Part shown: piece after piece, positions 37,201 to 47,713 of the stretch
How the letters are laid out: the number at the start of each line of letters is the position of its first letter
Numbering within the stretch: position 1 is the first letter of the stretch
DNA from: Coenobita brevimanus
Lineage: Eukaryota > Arthropoda > Malacostraca > Decapoda > Coenobitidae
Direction: 5' to 3'
Length of the DNA: 64,000 nt
Assembly: GCA_032717465.1 (NCBI GenBank)
Contig: CM064697.1
Location: forward strand, 3,173,501 to 3,237,500
The notes under the pieces: generated by a model
The model's input: the letters and a program-made list of their open reading frames with translations, nothing else
The model's database searches: none
Told to the model about the DNA's origin: nothing
Program-made: the position numbers and the translations under genes

Positions 37201-38725
37201 TAATTTGGGGCCGGTTCTAGATCCGGATCCGGAGCATCCCGCATAATATCTCCAAACTTTCTCAATGAATTTCAATGAAATTTTGTGGAAAGGTGAGCCA
37301 TGAAGCAAGAAAGAATTTCTTAAATTTTGGGGTGGATCTGGATCCGGATCTGGATCCTTTTTAATGGCAATAGCCAGGTATGCGCTTTCTGAGTGCATTC
37401 CAATTATCTCCGCCGAGGAGGTTATGTTTTACCCTGCGTTTGTTTGTTTGTCTGTCTGTCTGTTAGCAGGATTACTCAAAAAGTTAATAACGAATTTTGA
37501 TGAAATTTGGTGGAAGGGTGGGCCATGGGCCAAGGAATAAATTATATAATTTTGAGCCGGATCCTGAGTATCCCACATACTACAGTATCCCCAAAAGTTC
37601 TCAATGAATTTCAATGAACTTTTATGGAAAGGTGGGCAATGGACCAAGAAAGAACTGATTAAATTTGGGGGCATATCCGGATGCGGATCCGGATTCGTGG
37701 ATAGAGGATCCGGATCAGGGATTACTCAAAAAGTTAGGAACGGATTTTGATGAAATTTTGTGGAAGGGTGGGCCATGGGCTAAGGAAAAAACGATTAAAT
37801 TGTGGAGCGGATCCAAATCCGGATCCGGAGCATCCCGCACAATATCTCCGAAAGTTCTCAATGAATTTCAATGAAATTATGTGGAAAGGTGGACCTTGGA
37901 TCAAGAAATAAATGGTTAAATTTGGGGGCGGATTCGGATCCGGATCCTTTTCTAATGGAAATGGCATTTGCGGAGGTATGCGTTCTCTGAATGCTTTGTA
38001 ATTATTATTATTATTGTTATTATTATTATTATTATTAAAATTATTATTATTATTATTGTTGTTGTTGTTGTTATTATTATTAATATTAATGTCACACTCT
38101 CGGGGATGGTCATATATAATCTTTGTCCCGGACTGTCACTCATTCACTGACTCACCATCCATACACCAAGTTCCTGTACCTTTTTGAAGAATGGGAGGCA
38201 GGTTTTATAGGGCAGAGGGTGTCAGGGAAACGAAAACATCGGCCTTAGGGGTTCCAGGCCAAAGCCGTTATGCACGGCCACAATTTTAAACCAAGGGACA
38301 TGAAATTTTGCACAGCGATAGATCTTCATTCGGACCAGCTTTCAAGCAGGGTGACCCCCAAGAGCCGTCCCTCACGGGGTGGATGGTTCCCGAGGGTCCC
38401 AATCAAGTCGTTATGCACCACCATGTACTCGTATGTATTTTTCTAACCTACGAAAACTAAATTTTGCACCAAATTAGACTTTCATCCGTACTAGATTTTA
38501 GGCAGGCTGGGACTCCTTGGCCCAGACAAGAAGGAGGGGGAGAACACCATAGTTTTTACTTAGGATTGCGAAATTTTTCGCATTGCTGGAGCCCTGTTCG
38601 GACCAAAGCTTGGCCAGGGTGTGACCCCTGGGATCGTCGCTCCCCTATGAATAATTGTTTCTTTCCCGTTATAATTATTCAGAGGTGTAGGTTGCTATCA
38701 TGTGTCCTTTGCCGTATTATTATTA

Positions 38726-38759
<34 letters not shown>

Positions 38760-40107
38760 ACGTTGTTGTTGTTGTTGTTGTTGTTGTTGTCAAGTGGTAG
38801 GTTGGGGCGCTTACCATCCACTCACTCGATGTAGTGGTACTCTCAGGTGCCTGCCCTTTCCTGTCTGCCTTCTTTCTTTCCTTCCTTCTTCTTCTGTTTA
38901 TCTTTCATTCCTTCCTCTTCCTTCTGTCTACGACGGCTCAACACTAAGTGACAAGCCAAATGGCTTCCTGTACACCAGGAAACCATGTACTATGCTGGGT
39001 GGTAACCATATAACCAAATTATGGCGCCTGGTGGTTTCGTGGGTAATTAAGGCGTTCCAATCGGATTGAGCCGGTGCAGGTTTATATCCAAGGGCTGGTT
39101 GAGGTTTAATGCTCACGTAATGTCACACAGAGATGAGTGAGGCTGGTCACTCATCTCAAATGTCAGGACCAACTTGCCTAGCCTCGGGCTCCTACGCTCC
39201 GCATGGGGCAAAACAGGATTAGATGAATGAACGAATGAATTATTATTGTTGTTGTTGTTGCTTTTGCTGCTCCCGCTGCTGCTGCTGCTGCTGCTGCTGC
39301 TGTCATATGATTATTTGCAAGGAAGACAATAAACAGATCCACTCACACGCGAGACAAGCATTAGCCCACTCGTCCACACTACCAAACTCTTTGACTGACC
39401 GATGGGCGCGGTGTGGTCAGGTTGAGGGCCAGGTTGTGGTGCAGGAGGGACAGGACGTGGTGGTGACAGTCGCTGGCAGTGTAGGCCACAGGGGGGGCGG
39501 GGGAAGTCATTAACATACAGGCGCCCAGACCTACACCAGCACCAAGCTCCAGCACCCGTCGCCCACCCACCACCCCTGGGTTGTTCATTGCCCACTCTGC
39601 CAGCACAGCCGATCCGCACCAGGAGGTTAGTCCTGTGGTGTTGTGAGCAATGCCGCCGCCACTCTCCAGTAGTGTCACGTCCTGGCCGCCGCTTAGCCCT
39701 TGGTATGTCTTGTAGAACAGTTCCGGGGCCCCGGGGTCACTGGGAGAAACCTCGGAACAGAATTCTGGGGGAACAGGCCACCTTCGTCCCCGCCACTGGT
39801 CAGCCAGCCACCCCAGCACCTCGCGTGTGTGGCCTGGGTCACGAGGTGCCCAGACGGCTAGAGGGTTTGCCACAGTGGCGTCCAGCAGCTCCAGCACCAC
39901 CTCACGGTGGGGTGGGTGTTGGTGTAGGTCGAGGGCAGCTGCTATGTGTGTCCAAATGGCGCGGGAAGTGGGCACCCCAGCTAAGTAAGCGCGAGTCAGC
40001 AGTTCACCCATCACACCCAACTCTGTCCCACCCTCAAAGTCGCACCCGTCGTCTCCACAAGTGTCACCGGTGTGCTGAGCTATATATGCCACGGTACACT
40101 GGGCCAT
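34299..40107 (-). CDS. EEF2KMT: EEF2KMT/FAM86-like protein-lysine methyltransferase (four exons)
   Basis: The minus-strand coding exons are 40107-39400, 36963-36793, 36004-35853 and 34830-34299. All junctions are GT-AG and phase-compatible (0, 0, 2), giving 520 codons. The family is a seven-beta-strand methyltransferase that methylates a lysine of elongation factor 2 in the cytosol. Visible signatures: HNTTGLTSWCGSAVLAEWA (about residues 155-173), SAM motif I RRVLELGAGVGLG (183-195), ASDCHHHVL (211-219), VDVVLAADVVYD (322-333), AYLACTRRNQET (463-474) and the family's closing RLTL. The ATG at 40107 has ACAATGG context. Upstream in-frame codons lack an ATG. Exon 2 (residues 237-293) and a charged stretch at about 350-462 have no counterpart in the roughly 330-residue vertebrate proteins. 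Exon 2 is the least certain, since skipping it also keeps the frame. Confidence 0.9.
35460..35853. repeat. about 42-bp minisatellite derived from EEF2KMT exon 3 end
   Basis: Imperfect tandem units, on the plus strand of the type CACTAACCTGATGAGTGAYA then TGAGGRGCGGTATRAGGGG, run leftwards from the exon 3 / intron 3 border. The unit next to the exon is the exon's own last 40 bases plus its donor. On the minus strand most units translate in one frame to PLIPPLISLIRLV-like 14-residue repeats. One unit near 35560 even keeps VYD-like codons from exon 3. Confidence 0.8.
36195..36395. repeat. dyad-symmetric repeat inside EEF2KMT intron 2
   Basis: CTGCTACCTTCAGACCATTT, CTCGGGGAAGACTTTTTG, a central TTCGTTAACCCCTATAAGTG, GACCTTTCCTTAATTGAAG, CTTCGAAATAGCAAG and GGACGTCACTAGAGGAGTTA follow the family order. 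Confidence 0.75.
37150..37968. repeat. GGATCCGGATCC-bearing tandem repeat
   Basis: About six imperfect units of 130-140 bases contain CTCAAWAAGTTAATRACGRA, TTTTGATGAAATTTTGTGGA, AGGTGGGCCATGGGCYAAGR, a TTAAATTTTGGGGCGGATC block and the palindromic core ATCCGGATCCGGA. Partial repeats of CCGAGGAGGTTATGTTTT and TTGTCTGTCTGTCTGTTAGC lie at about 37412-37465. Diverged relatives lie at 52.95 and 55.9 kb. It sits in EEF2KMT intron 1. Such sequence is a widely dispersed non-coding repeat as far as I know. Confidence 0.7.
37995..38092. repeat. (ATT)n/(GTT)n microsatellite
   Basis: ATT runs interrupted by GTT, AAA and AAT. Confidence 0.92.
38215..38712 (+). repeat. modular dispersed repeat B, copy 2
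   Basis: Repeats of GAAATTTTGCAC, AGATTTTAGGCAGGCTGGGA and GACCCCYRRGAKCCGTC. It ends in AATAATTGTTTCTTTCCCG and TGTCCTTTGCCGTATTATT. Order and spacing match 27.77-28.19 kb. It ends in an ATT tail that merges with the next microsatellite. Confidence 0.75.
38713..38791. repeat. (ATT)n-(GTT)n microsatellite
   Basis: About 14 ATT and 10 GTT units between two dispersed repeats. Confidence 0.93.
38792..39240 (+). mobile_element. SINE-like repeat (family C)
   Basis: Starts AAGTGGTAGGTTGGGGCGC. It contains ACTCACTCGATGTAGTGGTA, a CTTCC-rich segment, TGACAAGCCAAATGGCTTCC and CACCAGGAAACCATGTACTA. A tRNA-like part follows with an A-box-like TGGTTTCGTGGGTAATTAAG and a B-box-like GGTTTATATCC. It ends in GATGAATGAACGAATGAA. 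Other copies are at 61.83-62.44 and 63.56-64.0 kb, with an inverted part at 54.06-54.25 kb. The coding-like peptide LSDKPNGFLYTRKP recurs because the repeat is conserved at DNA level. Confidence 0.85.
39241..39302. repeat. (GTT)n-(GCT)n trinucleotide microsatellite
   Basis: TTATTGTTGTTG leading into eight or more GCT (CTG) units, within EEF2KMT intron 1 about 100 bases from exon 1's donor. Confidence 0.93.
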
Positions 40108-40585
40108 TGTTTGGAGCAGGCACCCAAGGCACGCGGGCACGGGGCGATGTAACTCGGTACAATTGATCACGAACACTGTTTGTTCACACCAGATTCTTAG
40201 CCTGCATATTATGATCTTGTCAAGCTCTACTTCTTGGGTTTAGGGAAGAGTTGAAATTTATAACAAATATGAGACAAGTCCAGCGCAAAACAGTACATAC
40301 AACATTAGCTGTTGTAGAAATAACCATTTCTGTCTCACACAAAAATAATAAATAAAAGATAAATATAAATAATGATGACCATGATCGAGGTGGGGAAGAG
40401 CAAGAGTGTTGGTGAGACTGTGGTGGCCGGGACAATGGTGACTGACGGAGCCACTGTTGTGTGAGGCGGCGGTGGCACCTGGCTACCGGGCGGGCTCACA
40501 GCCAATAATTCACGACAGCCACGCAGACCACTTGGCACCACGCACACATAAACACACACACATACACATTCACATAATCTGACCT
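40108..40585. other. EEF2KMT upstream region
   Basis: The 5' leader and promoter on the minus strand should lie here. I see no TATA box at usual spacing. A GC-rich stretch at 40420-40540 could be the core promoter. No other gene seen. Confidence 0.35.
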
Positions 40586-40750
40586 ACAACGGGGTAGTAG
40601 ACCAAACAGAGCAATTGATCAGTGGAATGCACTACCGAATGAAATAGTGTGTGCCAAAACAATTCACAAATTTAAAGATATGTACGATAAATATGGTTTA
40701 AGACGCGGGACAACGAGCTTGACTCATTCATGTAAAGATACAATTAGGTA
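40586..40750 (+). mobile_element. LINE C-terminal fragment
   Basis: One frame reads PNRAIDQWNALPNEIVCAKT then IHKFKDMYDKYGL, the conserved last segment of Jockey/CR1-like RT proteins (x-INxWNxLPxxVVxAKTxxxFKxxLDKYW type). It ends just before an AC microsatellite. It is too short to be functional. Confidence 0.7.
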
Positions 40751-40752
40751 AG

Positions 40753-40805
<53 letters not shown>

Positions 40806-40806
40806 A
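40753..40806. repeat. (AC)n microsatellite
   Basis: About 23 AC units, possibly the tail expansion of the LINE fragment on its left. Confidence 0.95.
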
Positions 40807-42935
40807 ATGACACCTGGGAGCAGTAAGCTTCCTCGGGTAAATATTTTTGAAGCCATACCAATATATGAACATATGCAGTGGGTAATGGATACCAGAGCAC
40901 AATTCAAAGGTTCAGAATGTAGTAATCCCAATGTTAGACTTTTTTTTTTTTTCTACTAAATATGTATAGTGTATGTAATCTATAGTGTTTGACCTAAATC
41001 GGGAGTTCTGAGGAAACATTTGTAAATATTTTTGCAAATAACGTGAAAAATTAATCGACAAAGCCATTTCATGTGCTAAAAAAAAAAAGAACAAGCTAGC
41101 TAAAAACCATCATGTGATGAGTTTTGGGATAATATTAGCCTACAAACTTAACATCTTGAATCTTCATCGTGTGATGAACATCGTAAATTGGTTGCAAGTG
41201 ATTCCTGTGTTTCCCAACTTTCAAAATGAAATAAAGGTCACATTTTTCTCCATTTTCTGAATGACCGTACATGTGGCCTACGAGTATATCCCTCGTAACA
41301 ATAAACACATTATGTGACTGGGTCTTTTTCAGACCCACGGTGGATCTTCGTGAATAGTCTATCTCCACGGGGTTTCATTCTGTTTGAGGAGGTCAAACTC
41401 CCCACAACCCCCCCTCTCCTTCCTCATTTCGAGCACTGGGTTACACTATTCTCATTGCGGTATTCCCATCTCCAGTGCATAGCTTTTAAGATTCACGTGA
41501 TTGCAACATATGACAGGCGCTCAGAAACAAGTAGTCAACATCAGTACGCTACATACGCTCAGGGAAGACATACAGGAAATCGCAACATGTGCAGCTAGGG
41601 TATTAATGAAATATCAGGCATAACAGTCATTTCTTTCGTCCGAATGGTTTATTAGTGGACTCTGAGGGCGACACTTTTGGCAAGGTGGATTTGAGCCCAT
41701 TGTACATCTATTGTTTTGAATCGGTACATCATATATATTAAGCCTAACTTATTGTGTGACGATCATGACTATATCCAGTACAAAAAATCAAGTCCACTTA
41801 GTGCTATGGACCCTATGGTGAATGTAAAAGTGGTAAATTGGATAATGCCGTGGCACAGAATCCCACAGGTTATTGGGTAAAAAATATGTACGGCTCGGAT
41901 TAGCGTCTTTTGCAGAGATAAGCACCGCAGGTAAGCGCCTTATGGCGTCTGCTCCCACCTTTACATGTTAGCCTGCGCAATAGCTTATGAATCAAGTATT
42001 CTTCAGCAAATGATGGACGCTTCTGCAATACGACGATACAGCAATCATAGTTTTCATAAGTTAGAATGCATTTGTGATTATTGTTAGGCTGATCATCATG
42101 ACGAATCAACTTTGTAAAGTATTTAGTGGTATACGCACTTGCTTTCGTAAGACATGATCATCCATGACAAAAATATTTCTTTGCCACTTTCAGTTTCCAG
42201 TAGGTTTATTTGAGTAAGTTTGTGTTATTGTAGTGGGTGGTTTTAATTAGTGACAAGTTTAACCGCGAGGTGGCGGGTCGATTTGTTTATGAAGTCATGT
42301 AGGTTTGAGGGGGTTGAGGAAATCGTCGGCAAACCAAGCAAGTTTCTTACTCTGTCATCAACAAAAGCGCGTTAAAAAATTGCTTGATTTGAGCCATTGT
42401 TATTGTAAGTAAAGTCAGTACTGTGTTGGCAATGTAGACAGTAGGTTTTGTAATGGAACAAAGACATTTGGTGACGCTGTGTAACATGTTTTCTTTTCCA
42501 AGTACTATGAAATAAAAGGCATGAAAGGGAAAATTTAATGACTAGCACGTAAAATTTCATTGAGTTTTATCATGTATTTCATTTCTTCATCTCTGTGGTG
42601 GTTTGTAACTAATGTTACAATTTTGAGACTTTGATGTTTTCTGTTGTAGGCTATGCATACAGTAGCCCAAGGGACTGTACATCCTCACCAGGACCATACC
42701 CATCAGTTGGATACTGACACTTCTTTTGGGTAAACATCCGCTTGATTTGAGGCAGTGGAAGCACATTGCCAAATCAATTCTTCATCATGATAGTCTGTTA
42801 CATTTTTCTGATTATTTCTGGGGTGGTAAATAACCATTTCATGCAAAGTTTGTTTCCCCCGTTGTTTTTAGCAGTGCTCCTCTGTGTCAGCTCATTTGAT
42901 TTATCCAGTGTAATGGTGGAAGGGACTGGCCTAAT
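40807..42935. other. unassigned AT-rich DNA
   Basis: Several short frames look protein-like, for example minus-strand YHDEELIWQCASTASNQADV around 42715-42800 and the frame 41900-42109. I find no splice-consistent gene and recognise none of them. They may be decayed transposase or exon remnants. Confidence 0.35.
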
Positions 42936-42939
42936 CTAA

Positions 42940-43040
42940 GTGTTGAACTAAACCTAACCTACCCTAGCTTAACTGTACCTAATAATTTCATCTATCCTAA
43001 CCTACCTTAGCCCAGTCTAACCTAACCTAACCCAGCATCT
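42940..43040. repeat. short telomere-like AACCT patch
   Basis: AACCTAACCTACCCTAGC and CTAACCTAACCTAACCC blocks, a weaker version of the 25.3-kb array. Confidence 0.55.
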
Positions 43041-43194
43041 AGCTGGGAAGCGAAATCCACCTTTCAGTATATTGAGCAAGATTCTTCCATTATACCATAA
43101 ACAGCTGTAGGTACTGCTTAACCCTTCGTTAGTCAGGTGGGGTGTTTTGGCACCCCAAATTTTTTAAAAGGCTCATATTTCCTAGCTGGTATTT

Positions 43195-43650
43195 CGAATA
43201 TTTCTCTCCGTTCCAGTACTCTCCTGATTTAGTGAGGGAGGGAGCATGTGGATTGGTTTAGTCCTGCCTCTGCTGTAGTGAGAGGGAGGGGCATTCCCCC
43301 CCCCCTGGGGTGTCCAGTCATCCCATCAAACTAATCATTTAGATCATAGTGTGATATAGATTTTGTATATTGTTTATCATTATACTGATTTTAAAAATCA
43401 CAAAATGTATTTTCCTGTGCTTGTTTACCTGCCAAATGAGGTGTGAGTCCATTTGTTATTTTTTTACTAATTCAGTGAGGGAGGGAGCATGTGGATTGTT
43501 ATATTTTCACTGATTCAGTGAGGGAGGGAGCATGTGGATTGGTTTAATCCTGCCTCTGCTGTAGCGAGAGAGAGGGGCACTTTTTCTACCCCCTGGGGTA
43601 TCCAGTCACCCCATCAAACTAACCATTTAGATCATATTGTGATACCCCCC
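43195..43650. repeat. tandem repeat with GTGAGGGAGGGAGCATGTGG units
   Basis: The stretch from TTTAGTGAGGGAGGGAGCAT through GGTTTAGTCCTGCCTCTGCT, the CCCCCTGGGGTGTCCAGTCA box and CATCAAACTAATCATTTAGA is present at 43215-43350. It returns at 43508-43645, with a partial third copy at 43468-43500. Confidence 0.85.
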
Positions 43651-43803
43651 TGGGGGTAGTTTTTTTTTTCAAGAATACTCCCCCAGTATCCCTGCTTGTC
43701 GTAAAAGGCGACTAAAAGGGTTGGCAGAGGGTTAGTGCCTCTCCCCGGAAAACAGCTAACTAAAAAAACTTACAATAAGCCTCGGACAAGGACTGACCAA
43801 ACG

Positions 43804-46800
43804 ATGATGACCAAGGACCGGACAAAGGACATGGTTATCGGAACGTGGAATGTAAGGGGAGCAAATGATGAGGTGAAAGAGAGAGAGATTGTCCAGGTGC
43901 TTGAGGGTGCGAAAGTGGATGTATGTGGGATAACTGAAACAAAATGGAGAGAAGAAATTGTGAGAGAATGGGAGTATGGATGGGATATATGTGCAGGAGT
44001 AGGTGAGAATGAGAGGGCAAAGGAAGGAGTATGTATAGTTGTGAGTATGGAAGAAGAGCATAAGACAGTATGGATCAGTTGGGTCAAGGATTGTGTGGGT
44101 AAAGTTGAAAGTTGGAATACAAATGTGGGCGATTGTGTGTATGCGCCAACGCAAGATCGTGCTAGAAGAGTGAGAGAAGAGTTCTGGACAAATGTAGAAG
44201 TGTGCATGGAAAAGTTTGGAAGGGATGAGAGAGTGTTTTTGATCGGTGATATGAATGGTAAAGTTGGGAATGTGAAGGTGGATGGAATAGTTGATGAGTG
44301 GGGTGTGCCTGCTGAGATAGATGAGAATGGGAGTGTGTTAGTGGACATTTGTGCTGGGAGGGGGTTGGTGATAGCCAATACCCTCTTCAGGCATAAAATG
44401 ATCCACAGGTATACATGGCGAGTGATGAAAAGGGTGGGTGGTGAACTGATTGAAAGGAAGGCAATGATTGATTATGTGTGTGTGGATGAAAGGATGCGAA
44501 GATGTGTAATGGATGCAAGAGCTTATAGAGGTTTGGGGAGTGGACTTGCTGACCACTACTTGGTGGTGGCCAGAATTAGGATTGAAGTAATATGGAGGAA
44601 TAGAAGAAGGGAAAGACGAGAGGAAGGAGTAGTTGCAAGGAGAGTGGAAAGGTTACAAGAGGATGAGAAAAAGGCAGAGTATAAGAGAGAAGTGGAGGAA
44701 TGATTGGGCAAATATGAATTGGAGCAGATGGGAGACGTGGAAGGTGTGTGTAGGATATATACAGAAGAAATATGTGCAGCATGTGATGTGGTGTGTGGAA
44801 GGAAGAGAAGACGGGGGGGGGGGGTGCAAGGAACTGTGTGGTGGACTGAAGAGGTGAGACAGGCTGTGGCACAAAAGAAGAGAGTATACAATGAATGGAT
44901 GAGAAATAGGGGCGTGGAAGAAGTTGAGAGGCGGAAGAGAGAGTTATATGTAGAAAGAAAGAGAGAGGTGAAAAGATTAGTAAGAGAGAGTAAGAAGAGA
45001 GTGGATGAGGAATTTGGAAGGAATTTGAGTGTAAAGTAGAGGGACTGTAAGAAAATGTTCTGGAAAGAGGTGAAAAGAGTAAGACAGGGTGGAAGTGAAG
45101 TTAGCAGGGGAGTGAAAGATAAAAATGATAGATTACTAGTGGAGAAGGGAGAAAAAGTGAGCAGATGGAGAGAACACTTTAAGGAATTGTTGAACATAGA
45201 GGATGGAAGTAATGCGAGTATAAGGGGCTGGGGAATGGCTGGGAGAAGGAGGGAGGTGAGAAGACAGGAAGAAATCAGTAGGATAGAAGTTGTGGAAGCA
45301 ATGAAGAAAGTTAAATCGGGGAAAGCCCCAGGAATTGATGGAGTGTGTGGTGAAATGCTGAAGCATGGGGGAGAGATAGTAGTAGAATGGATGTGGAAGA
45401 TGTGCAGATTGGCCTGGGAGGAAGGTAGAGTCCCGGAAGATTGGAAGTCAGGTACAGTAGTGCACCAACTTTTGCTACAGCAGGATTCGCGGAATCCACT
45501 TTCGCGGCATGCACCAAATATTCCCTAACTTCCACTTTCGCTTGAAAAAAATCGATTTTCGCGCACAAATTTTGGGTTTGGGACAATATTTTGAACTTTG
45601 AATTTCCTGCACCGCTCGCCCGCAACCCACCGCCATCTTGAATGACGTCATGTCAACACTCTGTCCACCCATTCCCGCCATTGTGTACGAGCGTGCTAGC
45701 TCCATTGTGTTGGATTCTCACGGTTCAATGGCCTCTACTATACCTGGTAGTGTGGGGAAAGGGCCTGGTGGTGTGGGGGGAGAGCCTGGTGGTGTGGGGG
45801 GAGGGCCGGGAGGCAGTGGTGGTGATAAAAAGTGGCTATCCCTACTGACAGTGCCATAGAGGAGCTTAACCTGGATGAAGATTTCGATGGATTTGTTCAA
45901 GAGAACCTAGCACAAAGGGAAATTCAGCACAGAGTGGAAGTGTTGCATCAAGTTGCATCTGAGGAGGCAGAGAGAGAGAGTGGTAGCGAGGCAGCAAGAG
46001 GTGGCGCCAATACGTTTGGCGTGGCTAAATAAGCCCGCCATGCGCCTCAGATACTTACCCCCAACATCCATTAAACACCTCAACCTGGTCTCTGTGGTAT
46101 GTTTCTCCTCATATAATGTGTACTGTACAGTTTTTGTTGTTTGTATCTCACAATGCAATGTACAATATTGATTTGATGTACTGTATTTCAAGTGAAAATG
46201 AAAATCTGATGTTACTTTAGGATAACCGGGAACCAATTAGCCTTTTTGCCATAAAGACAATGCCCCAACTTTCGCTAATTCCACTTTCGCGCATTATTTT
46301 TGGACCCAATTAGGCGCGAAAATTGGTGCCCCACTGTATAATTATTCCCTTGTACAAAGGAAAAGAGGAAAAAGAAGTGTGTGGTAATCATAGGGGCATT
46401 TGTCTTCTTAGTATAATAGGAAAAGTGTATGGTAGGATACTTATTGACAGTTAGAGAAAGAACAGAGGAATTAGTTGGAGAAGAACAGGGAGGCTTTAGG
46501 AAGGGAAGAGGTTGTGCAGATCAGATATTCTTAGATCTTTAGTGGAAAAGTTTCTAGAGAAGGGAAAGAAGTTGTATGCGGCTTTCATGGATTTGGAGAA
46601 AGCATATGACAGGGTGGATAGACAAGGATTGTGGAAAGTATTAAGAATATATGGAGTAGATGGGAAGTTGTTGAATGTTGTGAAGAGTATGTATGATGGT
46701 GCTAAGGCTGCAGTGCATGTGGATGGTGAACTAAGTGAATTTTTCTCCTTGAAGGTTGGGTTGAAACAGGGATGTGTAATGTCTCCATGGTTGTTCAGTC

Positions 46801-47681
46801 TGTACATGGATGGGGTAATAAAAGAGGTACAAGGTAGAGTAGTGGATGTTGGAGTGGCCCTGGTGAGAGAGGATAGTGTTTGGAGACTCCCTGTACTGTT
46901 GTTTGCAGATGATACTGTGTTGTTGAGTGAAGACGAAGGGGAGCTGCAAGGCTTGGTGGATGAGTTTGGGAGAGTGTGTAAGAAACGGAATCTAAAGGTG
47001 AATGTAGGGAAGAGTAAAGTGATGGTCTTTGAGAGAGGTGAAGTCAGTGAATGTACAGCGAGGTAGGATGGTGAGGAATTGGAAAATGTGAGTACGTTTA
47101 AGTACTTGGATAGTGTGATGAGTAAGGATGGAGGTTTGGAGGGTGAAGTGCTTGAAAGGGTACAGCAGGGAAGAAAGGTTGCTGGTTCTTTGAAAGCAGT
47201 GATAAGAAACAGGGAAGTGAGCATGGAAGTGAAAAAGTTACTACATGACAGTATTGTGATACCAACTCTAACGTATGGAAGTGAAGCTTGGACGTTGTTG
47301 GAAGGACACAAGTCAAGAGTGAGAGCAGTGGAAATGAGTTATTTAAGAGGAGCCTGTGGAGTCACATGGAGAGACAGGCTGACGAATGAGGATATAAAGG
47401 AGCGTTGTGGTGTGGATGTGGATGTGATAGGAAGCTTTATGAGGAACACACTGAGGTGGTTTGGCCATGTGGAGAGGATGGAGGGTGAAAGACTGACGAA
47501 GAGAGTGTATGTGAGTGAGGTGGAGGGGGGAAGAGGGAGGGGGAGGCCGAGGATGAGATGGAGGGATGGGGTGGAGGGGTATATGAGAGAGGGGGGTGTG
47601 AGTTGGGAGCAGGGCAGTGAAATGGCGGGGGACAGAGCGACGTGGAGGCAATTTGTTTGTGACCACCCCAAAAGGGATTGA
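43804..47681 (+). pseudogene. RTE endonuclease/reverse transcriptase pseudogene
   Basis: The N-terminal AP-type endonuclease shows IGTWNVRG, GITETKW, YAPTQD, LIGDMNGKVG, MIDYVCVDER and GLADHYLVV (Ala where Ser usually precedes Asp-His). The RT shows KSGKAPGIDGV, PEDWKSG (then the insertion), GFRKGRGCADQI, YAAFMDLEKAYDRVDR, LKQGCVMSPWLFSLYMDGVI and VLLFADDTVLLSE. The C-terminal region has LTYGSEAWTL, TLRWFGHVERM and RGRPRMRWRDG. The enzyme would nick chromosomal DNA and copy its own RNA there. Stops, frameshifts and the nested insertion make it non-functional. Confidence 0.9.
45455..46336. mobile_element. 882-bp pogo/Tigger-like DNA element with TA target duplication
   Basis: The left end CAGTAGTGCACCAACTTTTGC and the reverse complement of the right end CAGTGGGGCACCAATTTTCGC agree at most positions. 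Both are flanked by TA. Subterminal CCACTTTCGC motifs recur at each side. Inside, an ATG at 45728 opens MASTIPGSVGKGPGGVGG and a GGxGG-rich stretch, ending at a stop near 45857. The Glu/Asp-rich frame at about 45832-46032 (AIEELNLDEDFDGFV) could be the rest of a once longer transposase. The middle of a transposase is missing, so it looks like an internally deleted, non-autonomous copy. Confidence 0.8.
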
Positions 47682-47713
47682 GGTGTCTGGCAATAGATAG
47701 ATAGATAGATAAA

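Larger units (their letters stand above)
43650..47712 (+). mobile_element. RTE-type non-LTR retrotransposon, nearly full length, inactive, split by a later insertion
   Basis: The 5' end carries TGCTTGTCGTAAAAGGCGAC then TAAAAGGG, a sequence I associate with RTE/BovB-like 5' regions. One long frame of endonuclease and RT follows, then an almost absent 3' UTR and an (ATAG)n tail at 47694-47710. Without the 882-bp insert at 45455-46336 the element is about 3.2 kb, the normal RTE size. It has in-frame stops at 44701, 45037 and 47064 and at least two frameshifts between 46450 and 46540. Truncated relatives lie at 5787-6075 and, inverted, at 49480-49735. Confidence 0.9.

Noticed and set aside
38794..39069. 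Recurring peptide LSDKPNGFLYTRKP as a possible gene family
   Set aside because: It recurs because the underlying family C repeat is conserved as DNA. Surrounding frames are broken differently in each copy.
41900..42800. Minus-strand protein-like islands (for example the frame 41900-42109)
   Set aside because: Phases and splice sites could not be made consistent and no family was recognised, so they are mentioned only as unassigned DNA.
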